The position numbers and the translations under genes are program-made. Shown in pieces: positions 55,194 to 64,000 of a stretch of DNA of 64,000 nt. Position 1 is the stretch's first letter. Each line of letters starts with the position of its first letter. The notes beneath the pieces are model-generated. The model saw only the letters and a list, made by a program, of their open reading frames with translations, had not been told where the DNA came from and made no database searches. This DNA comes from Roseomonas xinghualingensis (GTDB lineage: Bacteria; Pseudomonadota; Alphaproteobacteria; Acetobacterales; Acetobacteraceae): contig NZ_JAOXLP010000001.1 of the NCBI RefSeq assembly GCF_025791835.1, forward strand, positions 186,001-250,000. The letters run 5' to 3'.

Positions 55194-56100
55194 TTCTAAG
55201 GCCGATCCGGCCGCCGCCCCCGAGGAGGCGGCCGGGCTCCCCGGCCAGCCCGATCCCGAGGAGAAGGGCCCGCTTCGCCGCTGCGTGGTGACGCGGGAAA
55301 GCCTGCCGAAGGAGACGATGATCCGCTTCGTGCTCGGCCCGGACCGTGTCCTGGTGCCGGACCTCGCTGGGCGCATGCCCGGGCGGGGAATGTGGTTGAG
55401 TGCGCGCGGCGATGTGCTAGAACGCGCCCTGACCCGTGGCGCCTTCATGAAGGCTGCCCGCGGCCCGGTTCACCCCATCCCCGACCTTCGCACGGCGATC
55501 GTCGATGGACTCAGGCGGCGCATCCGGGACCAGGTCGGCCTTGCGCGCCGCGCGGGGCAGGCCGTGGTGGGTTTCCAGCAGGCACGCGAATGGCTTCAGG
55601 CCGGCCGCGCCGCCCTGTTGGTGGAGGCGGCGGATGGAAGCGCTTCCGAGCGTTCGAGGCTGGTGGGAAGCCATGGGGTTCCCGTCGTCACGGCGTTGGA
55701 GGCGGCGGAGCTGGGTGCGGTGTTCGGGCGCGATCACGCGGTGCATGTGGCGGTGGCGTCTGGGCGGCTGGCCGAAGGCATTCTTCGGGAAGCCGCACGG
55801 CTTGCCGGGCTGCTGCAGACCGGGCCTGGCGAAGAGGATGCGCGCGGTGGCGAGCGGAGCAGGGGGCGGAACCGGAAGGGTTCTGGCACCGGAGCCCCGG
55901 CATCGCCATATGGTGCGAAAGCGGCTCGTCCCTCCGGGGCGGGCCATGCGGGCCGTCCGGATGAGGGCGGCCATGACGGTGCCTCCCGGGGGGATTCCTC
56001 CCGGGCTGGCCGAGGCCCGGCGTCCGGAAAGGGCGGCAGGCAGGGAGCGCGCCCTCGGCGCGAAGGGGAGCCGGCCGTGCCAGTGACGCAAGAGCGATGA
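55162..56100 (+). CDS. ylxR: YlxR (DUF448)-L7Ae fusion RNA-binding protein
   Basis: Fusion typical of alphaproteobacteria. The first domain is YlxR/DUF448 ([36 protein letters not shown]), implicated in RNA binding. The second resembles ribosomal L7Ae ([36 protein letters not shown]). About 95 C-terminal residues are disordered, Gly/Arg/Ser-rich. ATG 55162 within the nusA end gives 312 residues; the overlap is unusual but the only in-frame ATG before the domain. It lies between nusA and infB, as in most bacteria. Confidence 0.85.
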   Translation: MTRRTATPGPDSKADPAAAPEEAAGLPGQPDPEEKGPLRRCVVTRESLPKETMIRFVLGPDRVLVPDLAGRMPGRGMWLSARGDVLERALTRGAFMKAARGPVHPIPDLRTAIVDGLRRRIRDQVGLARRAGQAVVGFQQAREWLQAGRAALLVEAADGSASERSRLVGSHGVPVVTALEAAELGAVFGRDHAVHVAVASGRLAEGILREAARLAGLLQTGPGEEDARGGERSRGRNRKGSGTGAPASPYGAKAARPSGAGHAGRPDEGGHDGASRGDSSRAGRGPASGKGGRQGARPRREGEPAVPVTQER

Positions 56101-56281
56101 GCCGCTAGTCGGCCAGACGGCGACGGGGTGCGGGGATCCGATCCTGTCTGCCCCATGGGACCGCGCCCTTGGCGCGACCCGCAGGATACGCGCTCCTTGT
56201 AGCGCGATAATGGATGATGGGCCGGCCGGAATGGCGCGGCCGGTGCCCAGGGATTCGTCCCGGGGTGCCTTGGAGATCGGT

Positions 56282-59200
56282 GTGGCTGACAGCAAGCTGA
56301 ACGCGGACGGCTCGAATTCGGGCGGACAGATGAGCGACGAGAACGGACAGGATCAGGGCAAGGGGCGGCTTTCGCTTCGGCCCGGTGGGCGGATGGAGCT
56401 TGGCAAGACCGAGCAGGCTGGCAGCGTGCGCCAGTCCTTCAGCCATGGCCGCAGCAAGACCGTGCAGGTCGAGGTGGTGAAGAAGCGGGCGGGCGGCCCC
56501 GGTGCAGCGCCGGTGGCTGCCGGCGGTGCTTCGCCGCGCCCGGCCGGCCCGCAGGCGGCCGGCCCCCGTGCCGGTGGCCCGCAGCGCGCCGCCGGCCCGC
56601 GCGCCGGTGGCCCAGCCCCGGTGGGCACCCGCCCGCTGACCCAGGGCGAGCAGGCCAATCGCCTGCGCGTGCTGGAGGAAATGCGCCGCCAGGAGGCGGA
56701 GCGGCAGCGCCAGGAGCGTGAGCGCCAGGCGCTGATGGTGCGTTCCGCCGCCGAGGAGGCCGCGCGCCGCGCCGAGGAAGAGCGCCGCGCCGCCGAGGAG
56801 GCCGCCCAGCGTGCCGCCGAGGCCCGCCAGCAGGAGGAGGAGGCCGCGCGCCGCGCCGCCGCCGAGGCCAAGCGTGCCGCCGAGGCTCCCCCGGCGGCAC
56901 CCCGCGAGGAGCCCGCGCCGGCTCCGGCCCCCGCGGCCGCGCGCCCGGCCCCGCAGCCGGAGGCGCCGCGCGCCGCCCCGCCGGCCCGCACGCCCTATCA
57001 GGGCCGGGATGGTGGTGACCGTGGCGGCTATGTGGGCCGTGACGACCGTGGCGGCGATCGTGGCTACGCGCCTCGCCCGGCCGGTGGTCCCGGTGGCGAT
57101 CGTGGCTACACCTCGCGTCCGGCCGGTGGTCCCGGCGGTGATCGTGGCTACACCTCGCGTCCGGCCGGTGGCCCTGGTGGCGACCGTGGTTATACCGCCC
57201 GCCCGGCTGGTGGCCCCGGTGGTGACCGTGGCTACACCGCGCGCCCGGCCGGTGGCCCTGGTGGCGACCGTGGCTATACCTCGCGCCCGGCCGGTGGTCC
57301 CGGCGGAGATCGCGGCTACACCTCGCGTCCCGGTGGTCCCGGTGGCTTCGGCCCGCGCGCGGGTGGTCCTGGCGGCCAGGGCGCCGGCGCCCCGCTGGCG
57401 GCACGCCGACCCGGCCCGGTTCCGAGCAACATTCCGGCCGGTGGCGCCGCGAAGCTTTCCCTGCGTCCGCGTGGTCCCGGCGAGGGGCCGCAGCCCGGCA
57501 GCATGGAGGACGAGAACCGTCGTCCGCCGCCGCGGCGCCTGGGCGGGCCTTCCCCGCTCGCCGCGCGCAAGCCGGTGCCGGCCCCTGCCAAGAAGGGCAT
57601 GAACCCGGCCGACCGGAAGCGCGAAGGCCGGATCGACGTCCAGGCGGCGATCGAGGGTGATGACGACCGCGGGCGCAGCCTCGCCTCGGTGCGGCGTGCG
57701 CGTGAGCGCGAGCGGCGTCAGGCGGAACTGGCGCGGCTTCGGTCGGGCCAGGAGCGCGTCGTTCGCGACGTGATCATCCCGGATGTCATCACCGTGCAGG
57801 AGCTGGCCAACCGTATGGCGGCCCGCGCTGGCGAGGTGGTGAAGGCGCTGTTCCGCATGGGCGTGATGGCGACGATCACCCAGTCCATCGACGCCGACAC
57901 GGCGGAGCTGGTGGCGACCGAGTTCGGTCACCGCGTGCGCCGCGTGTCCGAGAGCGACGTGGAGCAGGGCCTGGAGGGCGAGGTTGACGCCGAGGAGGCG
58001 CTGGAGCCGCGCCCGCCGGTCGTGACCATCATGGGCCATGTCGACCATGGCAAGACCAGCCTGCTGGACGCGCTGCGGAAGACGGATGTGGCGGGCCGCG
58101 AGGCGGGTGGCATCACCCAGCATATCGGCGCCTACATGATCCAGATCCCGTCGGGCGACCGCGTGACCTTCATCGACACCCCGGGCCACGAGGCCTTCAC
58201 GGCCATGCGCGCCCGCGGTGCCTCGGTGACGGACATGGTGGTGCTGGTCGTGGCTGCCGATGACGGCGTGATGCCGCAGACGGTGGAGGCGATTAAGCAC
58301 GCCCGCGCGGCGAATGTTCCGATGATCGTGGCCGTGAACAAGATCGACAAGCAGGGGGTGAACCTCGACCGCGTGCGGCAGGAACTGCTGCAGCATGAGG
58401 TCGTGGTGGAGTCCCTGGGTGGCGACGTGCAGGAGATCCAGGTTTCCGCGGTCAAGGGCACGAACCTCGACAAGCTGCTGGAGGCGATCATCCTCCAGGC
58501 CGAGATCCTGGACCTGAAGGCCAACCCGAACCGGGCGGCCGAGGGTACGGTGATCGAGAGCAAGCTCGACAAGGGCCGCGGCCCGGTGGCGACGGTTCTC
58601 GTGCAGAAGGGCACGCTGAACCAGGGCGACATCGTGGTGGCGGGTGCCGAATGGGGCCGCGTGCGTGCGATCATCGACGACATGGGCATCCAGCTCACGG
58701 GCGCGGAGCCTTCCGAGCCGGTGGAGATCCTGGGCCTGACCGGCGTTCCCTCCGCGGGCGAGACCTTCGTCGCGGTGGAGGAGGAGGCGCGGGCGCGCGA
58801 GATCACCGAGTTCCGTCAGCGCAAGCTGCGCGAGAAGCAGGCGGCTGCCGCCGGCGCCGCGCGCGGTACGCTGAACGACATGCTGGCCCGCATCCAGGCG
58901 GGTGAGCAGAAGGAGGTGGCCGTCGTCGTCAAGGCCGACGTGCAGGGCTCGGCGGAGGCGCTCGGCGTCACCCTTGCCAAGCTCTCGCGCGAAGAGGTGC
59001 GGGTGCGGGTGCTGCACTCGGCGGTCGGCCAGATCACCGAGAGCGACATCCAGCTGGCCAAGGCGTCCAACGCCGTGGTCATCGCCTTCAACGTGCGTGC
59101 CACGGTGCAGGCGCGGGAGCTGGCGCAGCGGGATGGCGTCGAGATTCGCTACTACTCGATCATCTACGAGGTGGCCGACGACATCGAGAAGCTGGTCAAG

Positions 59201-59518
59201 GGCAAGCTCGCCCCGATCCAGCGCGAGAAGTTCCTGGGCTACGCGCAGATCCTGCAGGTCTTCGAGGTCAAGCGCCTTGGCAACATCGCGGGCTGCCGCG
59301 TGACCGAGGGGGTCGTGAAGCGCGGTGCCGGCGTGCGCCTGCTGCGCGACGGCGTCGTGATCCACCAGGGCACGCTCTCCACGCTGCGTCGCTTCAAGGA
59401 TGACGTGAAGGAGGTCGCGAACGGCTACGAATGCGGCATGTCCTTCCATAACTATAACGACATCCGCGTCGGCGATCAGATCGAGTGCTACGAGACGGAG
59501 ACGGTGGCGGCGGACTGA
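56282..59518 (+). CDS. infB: Translation initiation factor IF-2
   Basis: GTPase that brings initiator tRNA to the 30S subunit. The start is uncertain: GTG 56282 ([10 protein letters not shown]) after GGAG is preferred, giving 1078 residues; ATG 56210 and ATG 56402-region codons are less likely. The N-terminal 430 residues are variable, with [15 protein letters not shown], an Ala/Glu/Arg coiled coil and a 14-residue tandem repeat. The G domain begins near residue 580 with [26 protein letters not shown] and NKIDKQ follow, then domains II to IV ending [12 protein letters not shown]. rbfA follows by 82 bp. Confidence 0.96.
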   Translation: MADSKLNADGSNSGGQMSDENGQDQGKGRLSLRPGGRMELGKTEQAGSVRQSFSHGRSKTVQVEVVKKRAGGPGAAPVAAGGASPRPAGPQAAGPRAGGPQRAAGPRAGGPAPVGTRPLTQGEQANRLRVLEEMRRQEAERQRQERERQALMVRSAAEEAARRAEEERRAAEEAAQRAAEARQQEEEAARRAAAEAKRAAEAPPAAPREEPAPAPAPAAARPAPQPEAPRAAPPARTPYQGRDGGDRGGYVGRDDRGGDRGYAPRPAGGPGGDRGYTSRPAGGPGGDRGYTSRPAGGPGGDRGYTARPAGGPGGDRGYTARPAGGPGGDRGYTSRPAGGPGGDRGYTSRPGGPGGFGPRAGGPGGQGAGAPLAARRPGPVPSNIPAGGAAKLSLRPRGPGEGPQPGSMEDENRRPPPRRLGGPSPLAARKPVPAPAKKGMNPADRKREGRIDVQAAIEGDDDRGRSLASVRRARERERRQAELARLRSGQERVVRDVIIPDVITVQELANRMAARAGEVVKALFRMGVMATITQSIDADTAELVATEFGHRVRRVSESDVEQGLEGEVDAEEALEPRPPVVTIMGHVDHGKTSLLDALRKTDVAGREAGGITQHIGAYMIQIPSGDRVTFIDTPGHEAFTAMRARGASVTDMVVLVVAADDGVMPQTVEAIKHARAANVPMIVAVNKIDKQGVNLDRVRQELLQHEVVVESLGGDVQEIQVSAVKGTNLDKLLEAIILQAEILDLKANPNRAAEGTVIESKLDKGRGPVATVLVQKGTLNQGDIVVAGAEWGRVRAIIDDMGIQLTGAEPSEPVEILGLTGVPSAGETFVAVEEEARAREITEFRQRKLREKQAAAAGAARGTLNDMLARIQAGEQKEVAVVVKADVQGSAEALGVTLAKLSREEVRVRVLHSAVGQITESDIQLAKASNAVVIAFNVRATVQARELAQRDGVEIRYYSIIYEVADDIEKLVKGKLAPIQREKFLGYAQILQVFEVKRLGNIAGCRVTEGVVKRGAGVRLLRDGVVIHQGTLSTLRRFKDDVKEVANGYECGMSFHNYNDIRVGDQIECYETETVAAD
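57050..57340 (+). repeat. 42-bp tandem repeat array within infB
   Basis: Seven in-frame units encoding [14 protein letters not shown] and variants (TS, TA or AP at positions 7-8), the last one residue short. Units share most bases but differ at synonymous positions (GAT/GAC, GGT/GGC), showing divergence after duplication. It lies in the disordered N-terminal part of IF-2. Confidence 0.9.
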
Positions 59519-59600
59519 TCCGCGCCTTCCAACTTCGGGTTTGATCCCGCCGCGCCTGGTGAAAGCCGGGCGCGGCGGACGCTTTTCAAGGCTTCAGCCA

Positions 59601-60035
59601 ATGCCCAAACACAAAAGCAAGACCGCCGCTCCCTCCCAGCGCATGCTTCGCGTGGCGGAGGAGGTGCGGCACGCGCTCTCCGGCGTCTTCGCGCGTGGGG
59701 ACCTGCATGATCCGGAACTCGCCGATGCGCGGGTGACCGTGACGGAGGTGCGCGCCTCCCCGGACCTGAGGCACATGACCGTGTTCGTCTCGCGCCTGGG
59801 CGCGACGGCGGACAAGGCGCTGCTCACGCTGCTGCGCGAGAACCAGCCGGAGCTGCGCACGCAGGTGGCGCGTTCCGTACGGTTGAAATTCGCGCCGGAG
59901 CTGCATTTCCAGGCGGACACGGCGCTGGAACACGCGATGCATATCGATGCGCTGATGCGGCGCCCGGAGGTGGCGCGGGACCTCGGGCCGCGTGCCGAGG
60001 CCGAGCAGGACGAGCAGGACGGCGACCTGAGGTGA
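59601..60035 (+). CDS. rbfA: Ribosome-binding factor A
   Basis: KH-fold factor that helps 30S maturation by binding 16S rRNA near helix 1. ATG 59601 gives 144 residues beginning MPKHKSKTAAPSQRMLRVAE, with DPELADARVTVTEVRASPDL and SVRLKFAPELHFQADTAL as family landmarks. A longer upstream frame from 59541 is not supported. It closes the rimP-nusA-ylxR-infB-rbfA operon; the following thioesterase overlaps its stop (GTGA), whereas truB, its usual follower, is elsewhere. Confidence 0.94.
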   Translation: MPKHKSKTAAPSQRMLRVAEEVRHALSGVFARGDLHDPELADARVTVTEVRASPDLRHMTVFVSRLGATADKALLTLLRENQPELRTQVARSVRLKFAPELHFQADTALEHAMHIDALMRRPEVARDLGPRAEAEQDEQDGDLR

Positions 60036-60427
60036 ACAACGCGCCCCAGGCGCCCGAGATGGCGCCGATGATCCGCACCATCGCCATGCCGGCCGACACC
60101 AATCCGGCCGGTGACATCTTCGGCGGCTGGTTGATGGCGCAGATGGATCTGGCGGCGGGGAATGCGGCGTCCCGCCGGGCGCGGGGACGCTGCGCGACGG
60201 TGGCGGTGGAGGCGATGACCTTCCACCTGCCCGTGCATGTGGGGGACGAGGTGAGCCTCTATGCGCGGATCCTGTCGGTGGGGCGGACCTCGCTGCGCAT
60301 CCAGGTGGAGGCCTGGCGGCGCGAGCGGCATTCGGACCTGCGGGAGCGGGTGACGGAGGCGGCCTTCACTTTCGTGGCGCTGGACGAGAAGGGGCGGCCG
60401 CGGGCGGTGCCGGCGGAGGGGAGCTAG
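60032..60427 (+). CDS. Acyl-CoA thioesterase (YciA-like hotdog fold)
   Basis: Predicted thioesterase of 131 residues in the hotdog fold. MPADTNPAGDIFGGWLMAQM supplies the Asn/Asp catalytic region of the YciA/BFIT-type family, DLAAGNAASRRARGRCATVA and the downstream FHLPVHVGDEVSLYARI are family-typical. It starts at GTG 60032, overlapping the rbfA stop. Substrate chain length unknown. Followed 1 bp after the stop by a small membrane protein gene. Confidence 0.9.
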   Translation: MNNAPQAPEMAPMIRTIAMPADTNPAGDIFGGWLMAQMDLAAGNAASRRARGRCATVAVEAMTFHLPVHVGDEVSLYARILSVGRTSLRIQVEAWRRERHSDLRERVTEAAFTFVALDEKGRPRAVPAEGS

Positions 60428-60428
60428 C

Positions 60429-60686
60429 TTGGGGCTGGCGCTCTACGCCCTTCTCAAGAATGCGCCCTACTGGCTGCCGAGTTTCCTGGCGGCCTACCAC
60501 ATCCTGCGCGGCGGCCCGCGCGCGCGGCGCCTGGCCCTGATCCTCTGGCCCGCCGCGCTTGCCTTTACCTTCTTCGGGCCGCTCGCCGGGTCGCGCGAAG
60601 TCGGGGACATCGGGATCAGCGTCCTCGTCGGTGCCGTGCTGGGGGCGTTGGCGGGCTTCTGGCAATCCCGTGTGGGGAGGCGCTGA
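60429..60686 (+). CDS. Small predicted membrane protein, TTG start
   Basis: An 85-residue protein starting at TTG 60429 behind GGAGGGGAGC. It has two or three hydrophobic segments (YALLKNAPYWLPSFLAAYHI, LALILWPAALAFTFFGPL, ISVLVGAVLGALAGFWQ) separated by basic loops with RARR and ending SRVGRR. It starts 1 bp after the thioesterase stop, so it is probably co-translated. No family recognised. Confidence 0.6.
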   Translation: MGLALYALLKNAPYWLPSFLAAYHILRGGPRARRLALILWPAALAFTFFGPLAGSREVGDIGISVLVGAVLGALAGFWQSRVGRR

Positions 60687-60724
60687 ACCGCGAACCCGGG
60701 GCGCGCTGGCCCGTTCCTGCCCGC

Positions 60725-61744
60725 ATGAGCACGCCGCGCATCGCCTGGGTCTGCCAGTGGCTGGACCCGTCACTCTCCGCGAAGGAGCAGGGCGCGCTCA
60801 ACCTGCGCGACACCACGGTGACTGCGCTGCAGAAGATGGAGCGCAAGGCGGCCATCGAGAAGCTGATCGGGCTGGTGCGAACGAATGGCGAGACGCTGCT
60901 GGCGCAGATCACGCGCACGGCGCGGCTGCCGGAAGGGCAGCGCGCCATGCGGATGGCGAGCAATGTTCTGCCGGCCTACAGCCATGCGGCCATCCGGCCC
61001 CTGTATGACGATCCGGCGCTGCGCCGGGTGACGGAGACGAGCCTGGCGCCGGCCGGGGAGGCGGCGAGGCGGGGCGGGGTGCGGCTTTCGATGCATCCCG
61101 GGCAGTACACGGTGCTGGCGACAGAGCGGGAGAGCACGCGCCGGGCGGCCGTCGCGGATATCGAATACCATACCGAGGTGATGCGCCTGCTGGGGCTCGC
61201 GGGCGGATGGCATCCGCATGGCGCGCATATCAATGTCCATGCGGGCGGGCGCGCGGCGGGGATCGAGGGATTCCGCGAAGGGCTGCGGCTGCTTTCAGCG
61301 GATGCGCGCGGGTTGCTGACGGTGGAGAATGAGGAAACGGCCTATGGGCTGGATGATCTGCTGCCGCTGGCCGGGGAACTGCCAATCGTGCTGGACCTGC
61401 ACCATCATTGGGTGGTGACGGGGGAGTATCTGGAGCCGGACGATCCACGGATGGGGCCGATCGAGGCATCCTGGCGCGGCGTGCGGCCGATCATCCATAT
61501 CAGCGCGCCGAAGCCGGATCTGGTGGCGGGGCAGGACCCGGATGTGTTGCCGGACCGCGCGGCGCTGATCGGGGCAGGGGCCTCGGCGCGGGATCTGCGG
61601 GCCCATGCGGCGCGGCTGTGGAACCGGCCCCATGCGGCATGGGCGGCACGGCATCTCGCCTGGGCGGATATCGAGGTGGAAGCGAAGGAGAAGAACCTGG
61701 CGAGCGCCGAATTCGCGCGGATCTGCTTTCCGCTGGCGGGTTGA
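60725..61744 (+). CDS. uvsE: UV damage endonuclease UvsE-like
   Basis: Predicted TIM-barrel endonuclease that nicks DNA 5' to UV photoproducts. The 339 residues show RLSMHPGQYTVLATERES, the HGAHINVHAGGRAAGIEGF region, LTVENEETAYGLDDLLPLA and LDLHHHWV, which hold the metal-binding His, Glu and Asp residues of the family. ATG 60725 is preceded by a weak site. It gives the strain a light-independent UV repair route beside ogt in this window. Orientation matches the neighbours but no operon is evident. Confidence 0.88.
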   Translation: MSTPRIAWVCQWLDPSLSAKEQGALNLRDTTVTALQKMERKAAIEKLIGLVRTNGETLLAQITRTARLPEGQRAMRMASNVLPAYSHAAIRPLYDDPALRRVTETSLAPAGEAARRGGVRLSMHPGQYTVLATERESTRRAAVADIEYHTEVMRLLGLAGGWHPHGAHINVHAGGRAAGIEGFREGLRLLSADARGLLTVENEETAYGLDDLLPLAGELPIVLDLHHHWVVTGEYLEPDDPRMGPIEASWRGVRPIIHISAPKPDLVAGQDPDVLPDRAALIGAGASARDLRAHAARLWNRPHAAWAARHLAWADIEVEAKEKNLASAEFARICFPLAG

Positions 61745-61841
61745 ACCGCCCCGTGGCTGCGCCTGGAGCCGGTGAAGGCTTTCGAACCTCGGCGGTCCGT
61801 GGCCGTTGAAGGGTCGGTGCCGCTGCTTTGAGGAGGCCATC

Positions 61842-62765
61842 ATGAAGGCGATGATCTTCGACCGCTATGGGGAACCCGAGATCCTGCGGCAGGCGGAGTT
61901 GCCCATGCCAAAGACGGGGCCGGGCGAGGTGCTGATCCGGGTGCGCAGCGCGGCGGTCAATCCGGTGGACTGGAAGATCATGGCGGGCGGTCTCGATGCC
62001 GTCATGCAGACCTTCTTTCCGGCCATTCCGGGTTGGGACGTGGCCGGTGTGGTCGAGAGCGTGGGCTTCGATGCGCCAGAGTTCCGGCCGGGCGACGAGG
62101 TCATGGCCTATGCGCGCAAGCGCATCATCCGCGACGGCAGCTTCGCGGAATTCATCCCGGTGCCGGTGCTGTCAGTGGCGCGCAAGCCGGCGAGCCTGGA
62201 CTGGGACCAGGCCGCGGGGCTGCCACTGGCGGGGCTCACCGCTTACCAGCTCCTCCGGCGCCTTGGGCTGAAGGAGGGGGAGGTGGTCCTCATCCATGCC
62301 GCGGCGGGCGGGGTAGGCATACTGGGCGGGCAGATCGCCAGGGCGCTGGGGGCCAGGGTGATCGGGACGGCCTCGGAGAGAAACCATGAATTCCTCCGTT
62401 CCTTCGGAATCGAGCCCGTGACCTATGGGGAGGGGCTGGCGGAGCGTGTCCGGAAACTTGCGCCGGGCGGCGTGGATGTGGTGGCGGACTTCGTGGGCGG
62501 GGTGCTGGATGTCACCCGGGCGGTGCTGGCGCCTTCCGGGCGGCACGGCTCCATCGTGGATCCCTCGGTGGCGGGAAGCGGCGGGCTCTATGCCTGGGTG
62601 CGGCCGAACGGCGAGGATCTGGCGCAGCTCGCCCGCTTCGCGGATGAGGGGCGGCTGACCGTTCCCGTCGCGCAGGTCTTTCCGCTGGAGCAGGGAGCGG
62701 AGGCGCTGCGGCTCAGCATGTCCGGCCATGTACGGGGCAAGATCGTGGTGCGGGTGAGCCGCTGA
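61842..62765 (+). CDS. NADP-dependent MDR oxidoreductase (quinone reductase-like)
   Basis: Zinc-free medium-chain dehydrogenase/reductase of 307 residues. ATG 61842 follows GAGG; the frame extends upstream to 61806 without support. The N-terminus is MKAMIFDRYGEPEILR with VRSAAVNPVDWKIMAGG; the cofactor motif is IHAAAGGVGILGGQIARALG. It is related to, but distinct from, the quinone oxidoreductase at 3.5 kb. Substrate unknown; possibly detoxifies enones or quinones. Confidence 0.87.
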   Translation: MKAMIFDRYGEPEILRQAELPMPKTGPGEVLIRVRSAAVNPVDWKIMAGGLDAVMQTFFPAIPGWDVAGVVESVGFDAPEFRPGDEVMAYARKRIIRDGSFAEFIPVPVLSVARKPASLDWDQAAGLPLAGLTAYQLLRRLGLKEGEVVLIHAAAGGVGILGGQIARALGARVIGTASERNHEFLRSFGIEPVTYGEGLAERVRKLAPGGVDVVADFVGGVLDVTRAVLAPSGRHGSIVDPSVAGSGGLYAWVRPNGEDLAQLARFADEGRLTVPVAQVFPLEQGAEALRLSMSGHVRGKIVVRVSR

Positions 62766-62767
62766 AT

Positions 62768-62788
62768 CCGGGAGGCTCTGCCTCCCGG
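62768..62788. terminator. Hairpin between convergent MDR and deacetylase genes
   Basis: CCGGGAGGC-TCT-GCCTCCCGG, a perfect 9-bp stem with a 3-nt loop, 2 bp after the MDR stop and 5 bp from the deacetylase stop. No U-tract. Same stem sequence as at 25850. Confidence 0.6.
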
Positions 62789-62793
62789 CCAAG

Positions 62794-63669
62794 CTAGGCC
62801 GTTCTGGCGGACCGGTACCAGTCCAGGATTTCCTCGCCATTCATGAAGACCACGCCTTCCTTGCCACCTGCGTAGTCATAGACCTCCTCCAGATAGCGGA
62901 TGCGATGGGGCTGGCCGGAGATGTAGGGGTGGATGGAGATGGCCATGATCTTCGCGCGTTCGGCGCCCTCCATGTGGAGGCGATCGAGGCTGTCCTTGCA
63001 GCGCGTGGCCCAATAGGGGCTTTCGTGGTGCTGCACGATCATGGTGGGGATGTCGTTCAGCTCCACCGTGTAGGGCAGGGTGACGAGCGGGCCATGGACG
63101 GTGGCGATCTCGCAGGGTTCGTCGTCCCAGACCCAGTCGCCGATATATTGCACCCCGGCTTCGGCCAGGAGTTCGGGGGTTTCGAGCGTCTGGGTGAGGC
63201 CGGGCCCCAGCCACCCCACGGGGCGCTTACCGGTGAAGGCTTCGAGGCGATCCATGGAGCGGTGGATCATGGCGCGCTGGTCCGGCTCCTTGTGGATCGG
63301 GCCCTGCTGCCAGGAATGGCCCATGAACTCCCAGCCGGAATCGCGGCAGGCGGCGGCAACGCGCTCGTAATCGTCGCAGACGCGGGCGTTGATGGAGAGG
63401 GTGGGGCGGATGCCCAGGCGTTCGTAGAGCCTGTGGAAGCGCCAGAAGCCGACGCGCATCCCGTATTCGTGCCAGGACCAGTTGGCGACATCGGGAAGCA
63501 GCACCTGGCCGGTGGGGGCAGGAAGGGCCTGGCGGGCCATGGGGCCGCCGATGTCCCAGACCTCAAGGTTCACGATGGTCCAGACCACGACGCGGGCACC
63601 GCCGGGCAGCTTCAGCGGCGGGCGGTCCACGATGGCGGAGAACGGGGCGCGGTCGCGCGGCTGGGTCAT
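62794..63669 (-). CDS. Polysaccharide deacetylase family protein (PuuE/chitin-deacetylase-like)
   Basis: Predicted NodB-fold hydrolase of 291 residues without a signal peptide. The opening PPLKLPGGARVVVWTIVNLE and the later CRDSGWEFMGHSWQQGPIHK, HRSMDRLEAFTGKRPVGWLG and QYIGDWVWDDEPCEI are characteristic of the cytosolic branch often annotated as polysaccharide deacetylase or allantoinase-like; HSWQQGPIH likely carries metal-binding His residues. The true substrate (amide of a small molecule rather than a polysaccharide) is uncertain. Confidence 0.85.
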   Translation of the reverse strand: MTQPRDRAPFSAIVDRPPLKLPGGARVVVWTIVNLEVWDIGGPMARQALPAPTGQVLLPDVANWSWHEYGMRVGFWRFHRLYERLGIRPTLSINARVCDDYERVAAACRDSGWEFMGHSWQQGPIHKEPDQRAMIHRSMDRLEAFTGKRPVGWLGPGLTQTLETPELLAEAGVQYIGDWVWDDEPCEIATVHGPLVTLPYTVELNDIPTMIVQHHESPYWATRCKDSLDRLHMEGAERAKIMAISIHPYISGQPHRIRYLEEVYDYAGGKEGVVFMNGEEILDWYRSARTA

Positions 63670-63708
63670 CGGTCCTGGCTTCCTCCAAGGGGCGTGCGGT
63701 GATGCGCT

Positions 63709-63801
63709 TCAGCGGCCGACGGATTCCCGCTTTTCGCTGAAGGCCGCGGCAGCTTCGCGGAAATTCGTGCCGCGGGGGAAGCCCTGCGGTTTCGCGCCGC
63801 G
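63709..63801 (-). pseudogene. Possible remnant of an enoyl-CoA hydratase (crotonase) C-terminus
   Basis: The minus-strand frame ending at 63709 reads GTNFREAAAAFSEKRESVGR and stop. The FREAAAAFSEKRE segment closely resembles the C-terminal end of crotonase-fold enzymes, and codon choice looks coding. Upstream of about 63801 the frame loses any coding character and no crotonase core is present. A truncated relic is the simplest reading; chance is not excluded. Confidence 0.3.
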
Positions 63802-63928
63802 CGGGATGATGGAGTACGGGGCCGCCGGCGGAGAGAGTGGGAAGGGGCTGCCGCCAAGCCCCGGAAGGAGCAACCGGGGCAGCGTGGAGCCGTTCCTTCG
63901 CCTGATCCAGTCAGCGGAGAAGAGTGTC

Positions 63929-64000
63929 ATGGCGGAAGCCCAGACCGAGCACGAGCAGCGCGCCAAGGTGCGTGAGATGATCAAGGACGTGCAGACCGCT
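63929..64000 (+). CDS. N-terminus of a probable PNPOx-like general stress protein, cut by the window edge
   Basis: ATG 63929 follows GGAGAAGAG and opens MAEAQTEHEQRAKVREMIKD, then VQTA at the edge. Only 24 residues are visible. The KVREMIKDVQTA segment resembles the first helix of pyridoxamine 5'-phosphate oxidase-like general stress proteins (pfam group with YdaG/general stress protein 26). This is a tentative assignment from a very short segment. Confidence 0.4.
   Translation, partial: MAEAQTEHEQRAKVREMIKDVQTA

Noticed and set aside
57050..57340. Regular repeats that might suggest a CRISPR array
   Set aside because: Units are contiguous without spacers, keep the infB reading frame and encode a protein repeat.
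56105..59449. 1114-residue open frame antisense to infB
   Set aside because: High GC content removes antisense stop codons; the product is His/Arg/Gly low-complexity without domains, and the sense strand is clearly IF-2.

Overview
This 64 kb window is GC-rich chromosomal DNA, almost wholly coding, and looks like an alphaproteobacterium. Three things point to Rhodospirillales/Acetobacteraceae, most plausibly Roseomonas or a close relative (an inference from memory, not a search): the mnmE-mnmG, rho-hemJ-hemH and aroE-coaE-dnaQ neighbourhoods, the giant NAD-dependent glutamate dehydrogenase, and the YlxR-L7Ae fusion in the nusA-infB operon. Two matches to the ParB-binding site parS (about 2.8 and 18.2 kb), together with mnmG at the left edge (next to rsmG-parA-parB in many relatives), suggest this is origin-proximal chromosome.

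Layout. 1-20 kb is a conserved housekeeping block: mnmG (cut by the left edge), mnmE and a thioredoxin-like ferredoxin; ogt, a quinone oxidoreductase and a GNAT enzyme; two tandem related small exported proteins with matching terminators; rho; a heme block (hemJ, a HAD phosphatase, hemH); a Bcr-type drug exporter; grpE, dnaK, dnaJ; gshB; a lytic transglycosylase; aroE-coaE-dnaQ. 20-37 kb holds an AI-2E-type permease with an extra C-terminal domain, a CHCC zinc-finger protein with polA, an orphan HWE/HisKA_2 kinase, rpsO and truB, DedA with an ArnT-like glycosyltransferase, an orphan substrate-binding protein, a TAXI-type TRAP transporter and an MFS protein whose start codon looks frameshifted. 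37-48 kb holds the glutamate dehydrogenase, a JmjC-like oxygenase with an OmpA-like protein, an Old Yellow Enzyme, a PRC-barrel protein, dapB, a SYLF protein and an Ldh2-family dehydrogenase bracketed by repeats.

48.4-50.0 kb is clearly foreign: AT-rich, with one 318-residue gene whose C-terminus carries a canonical HEPN ribonuclease motif (R269-N270-x3-H274). This is the best candidate for an undescribed defence or toxin system. It abuts a short IS5-like (DUF4096) protein that has no catalytic domain. 50.7-60 kb returns to housekeeping: metK, trmB, then rimP-nusA-ylxR-infB-rbfA behind an attenuator-like leader. truB and rpsO, usually the end of that operon, lie about 24 kb away. The right end holds a thioesterase, a small membrane protein, a UvsE-type UV endonuclease, another quinone oxidoreductase, a polysaccharide deacetylase, a probable crotonase remnant and the start of a probable PNPOx-like stress protein.

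Many intergenic gaps carry near-perfect GC-rich hairpins with 3-5 nt loops and no U-tract, often in pairs; they appear to be a repeat family. I saw no rRNA, tRNA, CRISPR array or complete insertion sequence.
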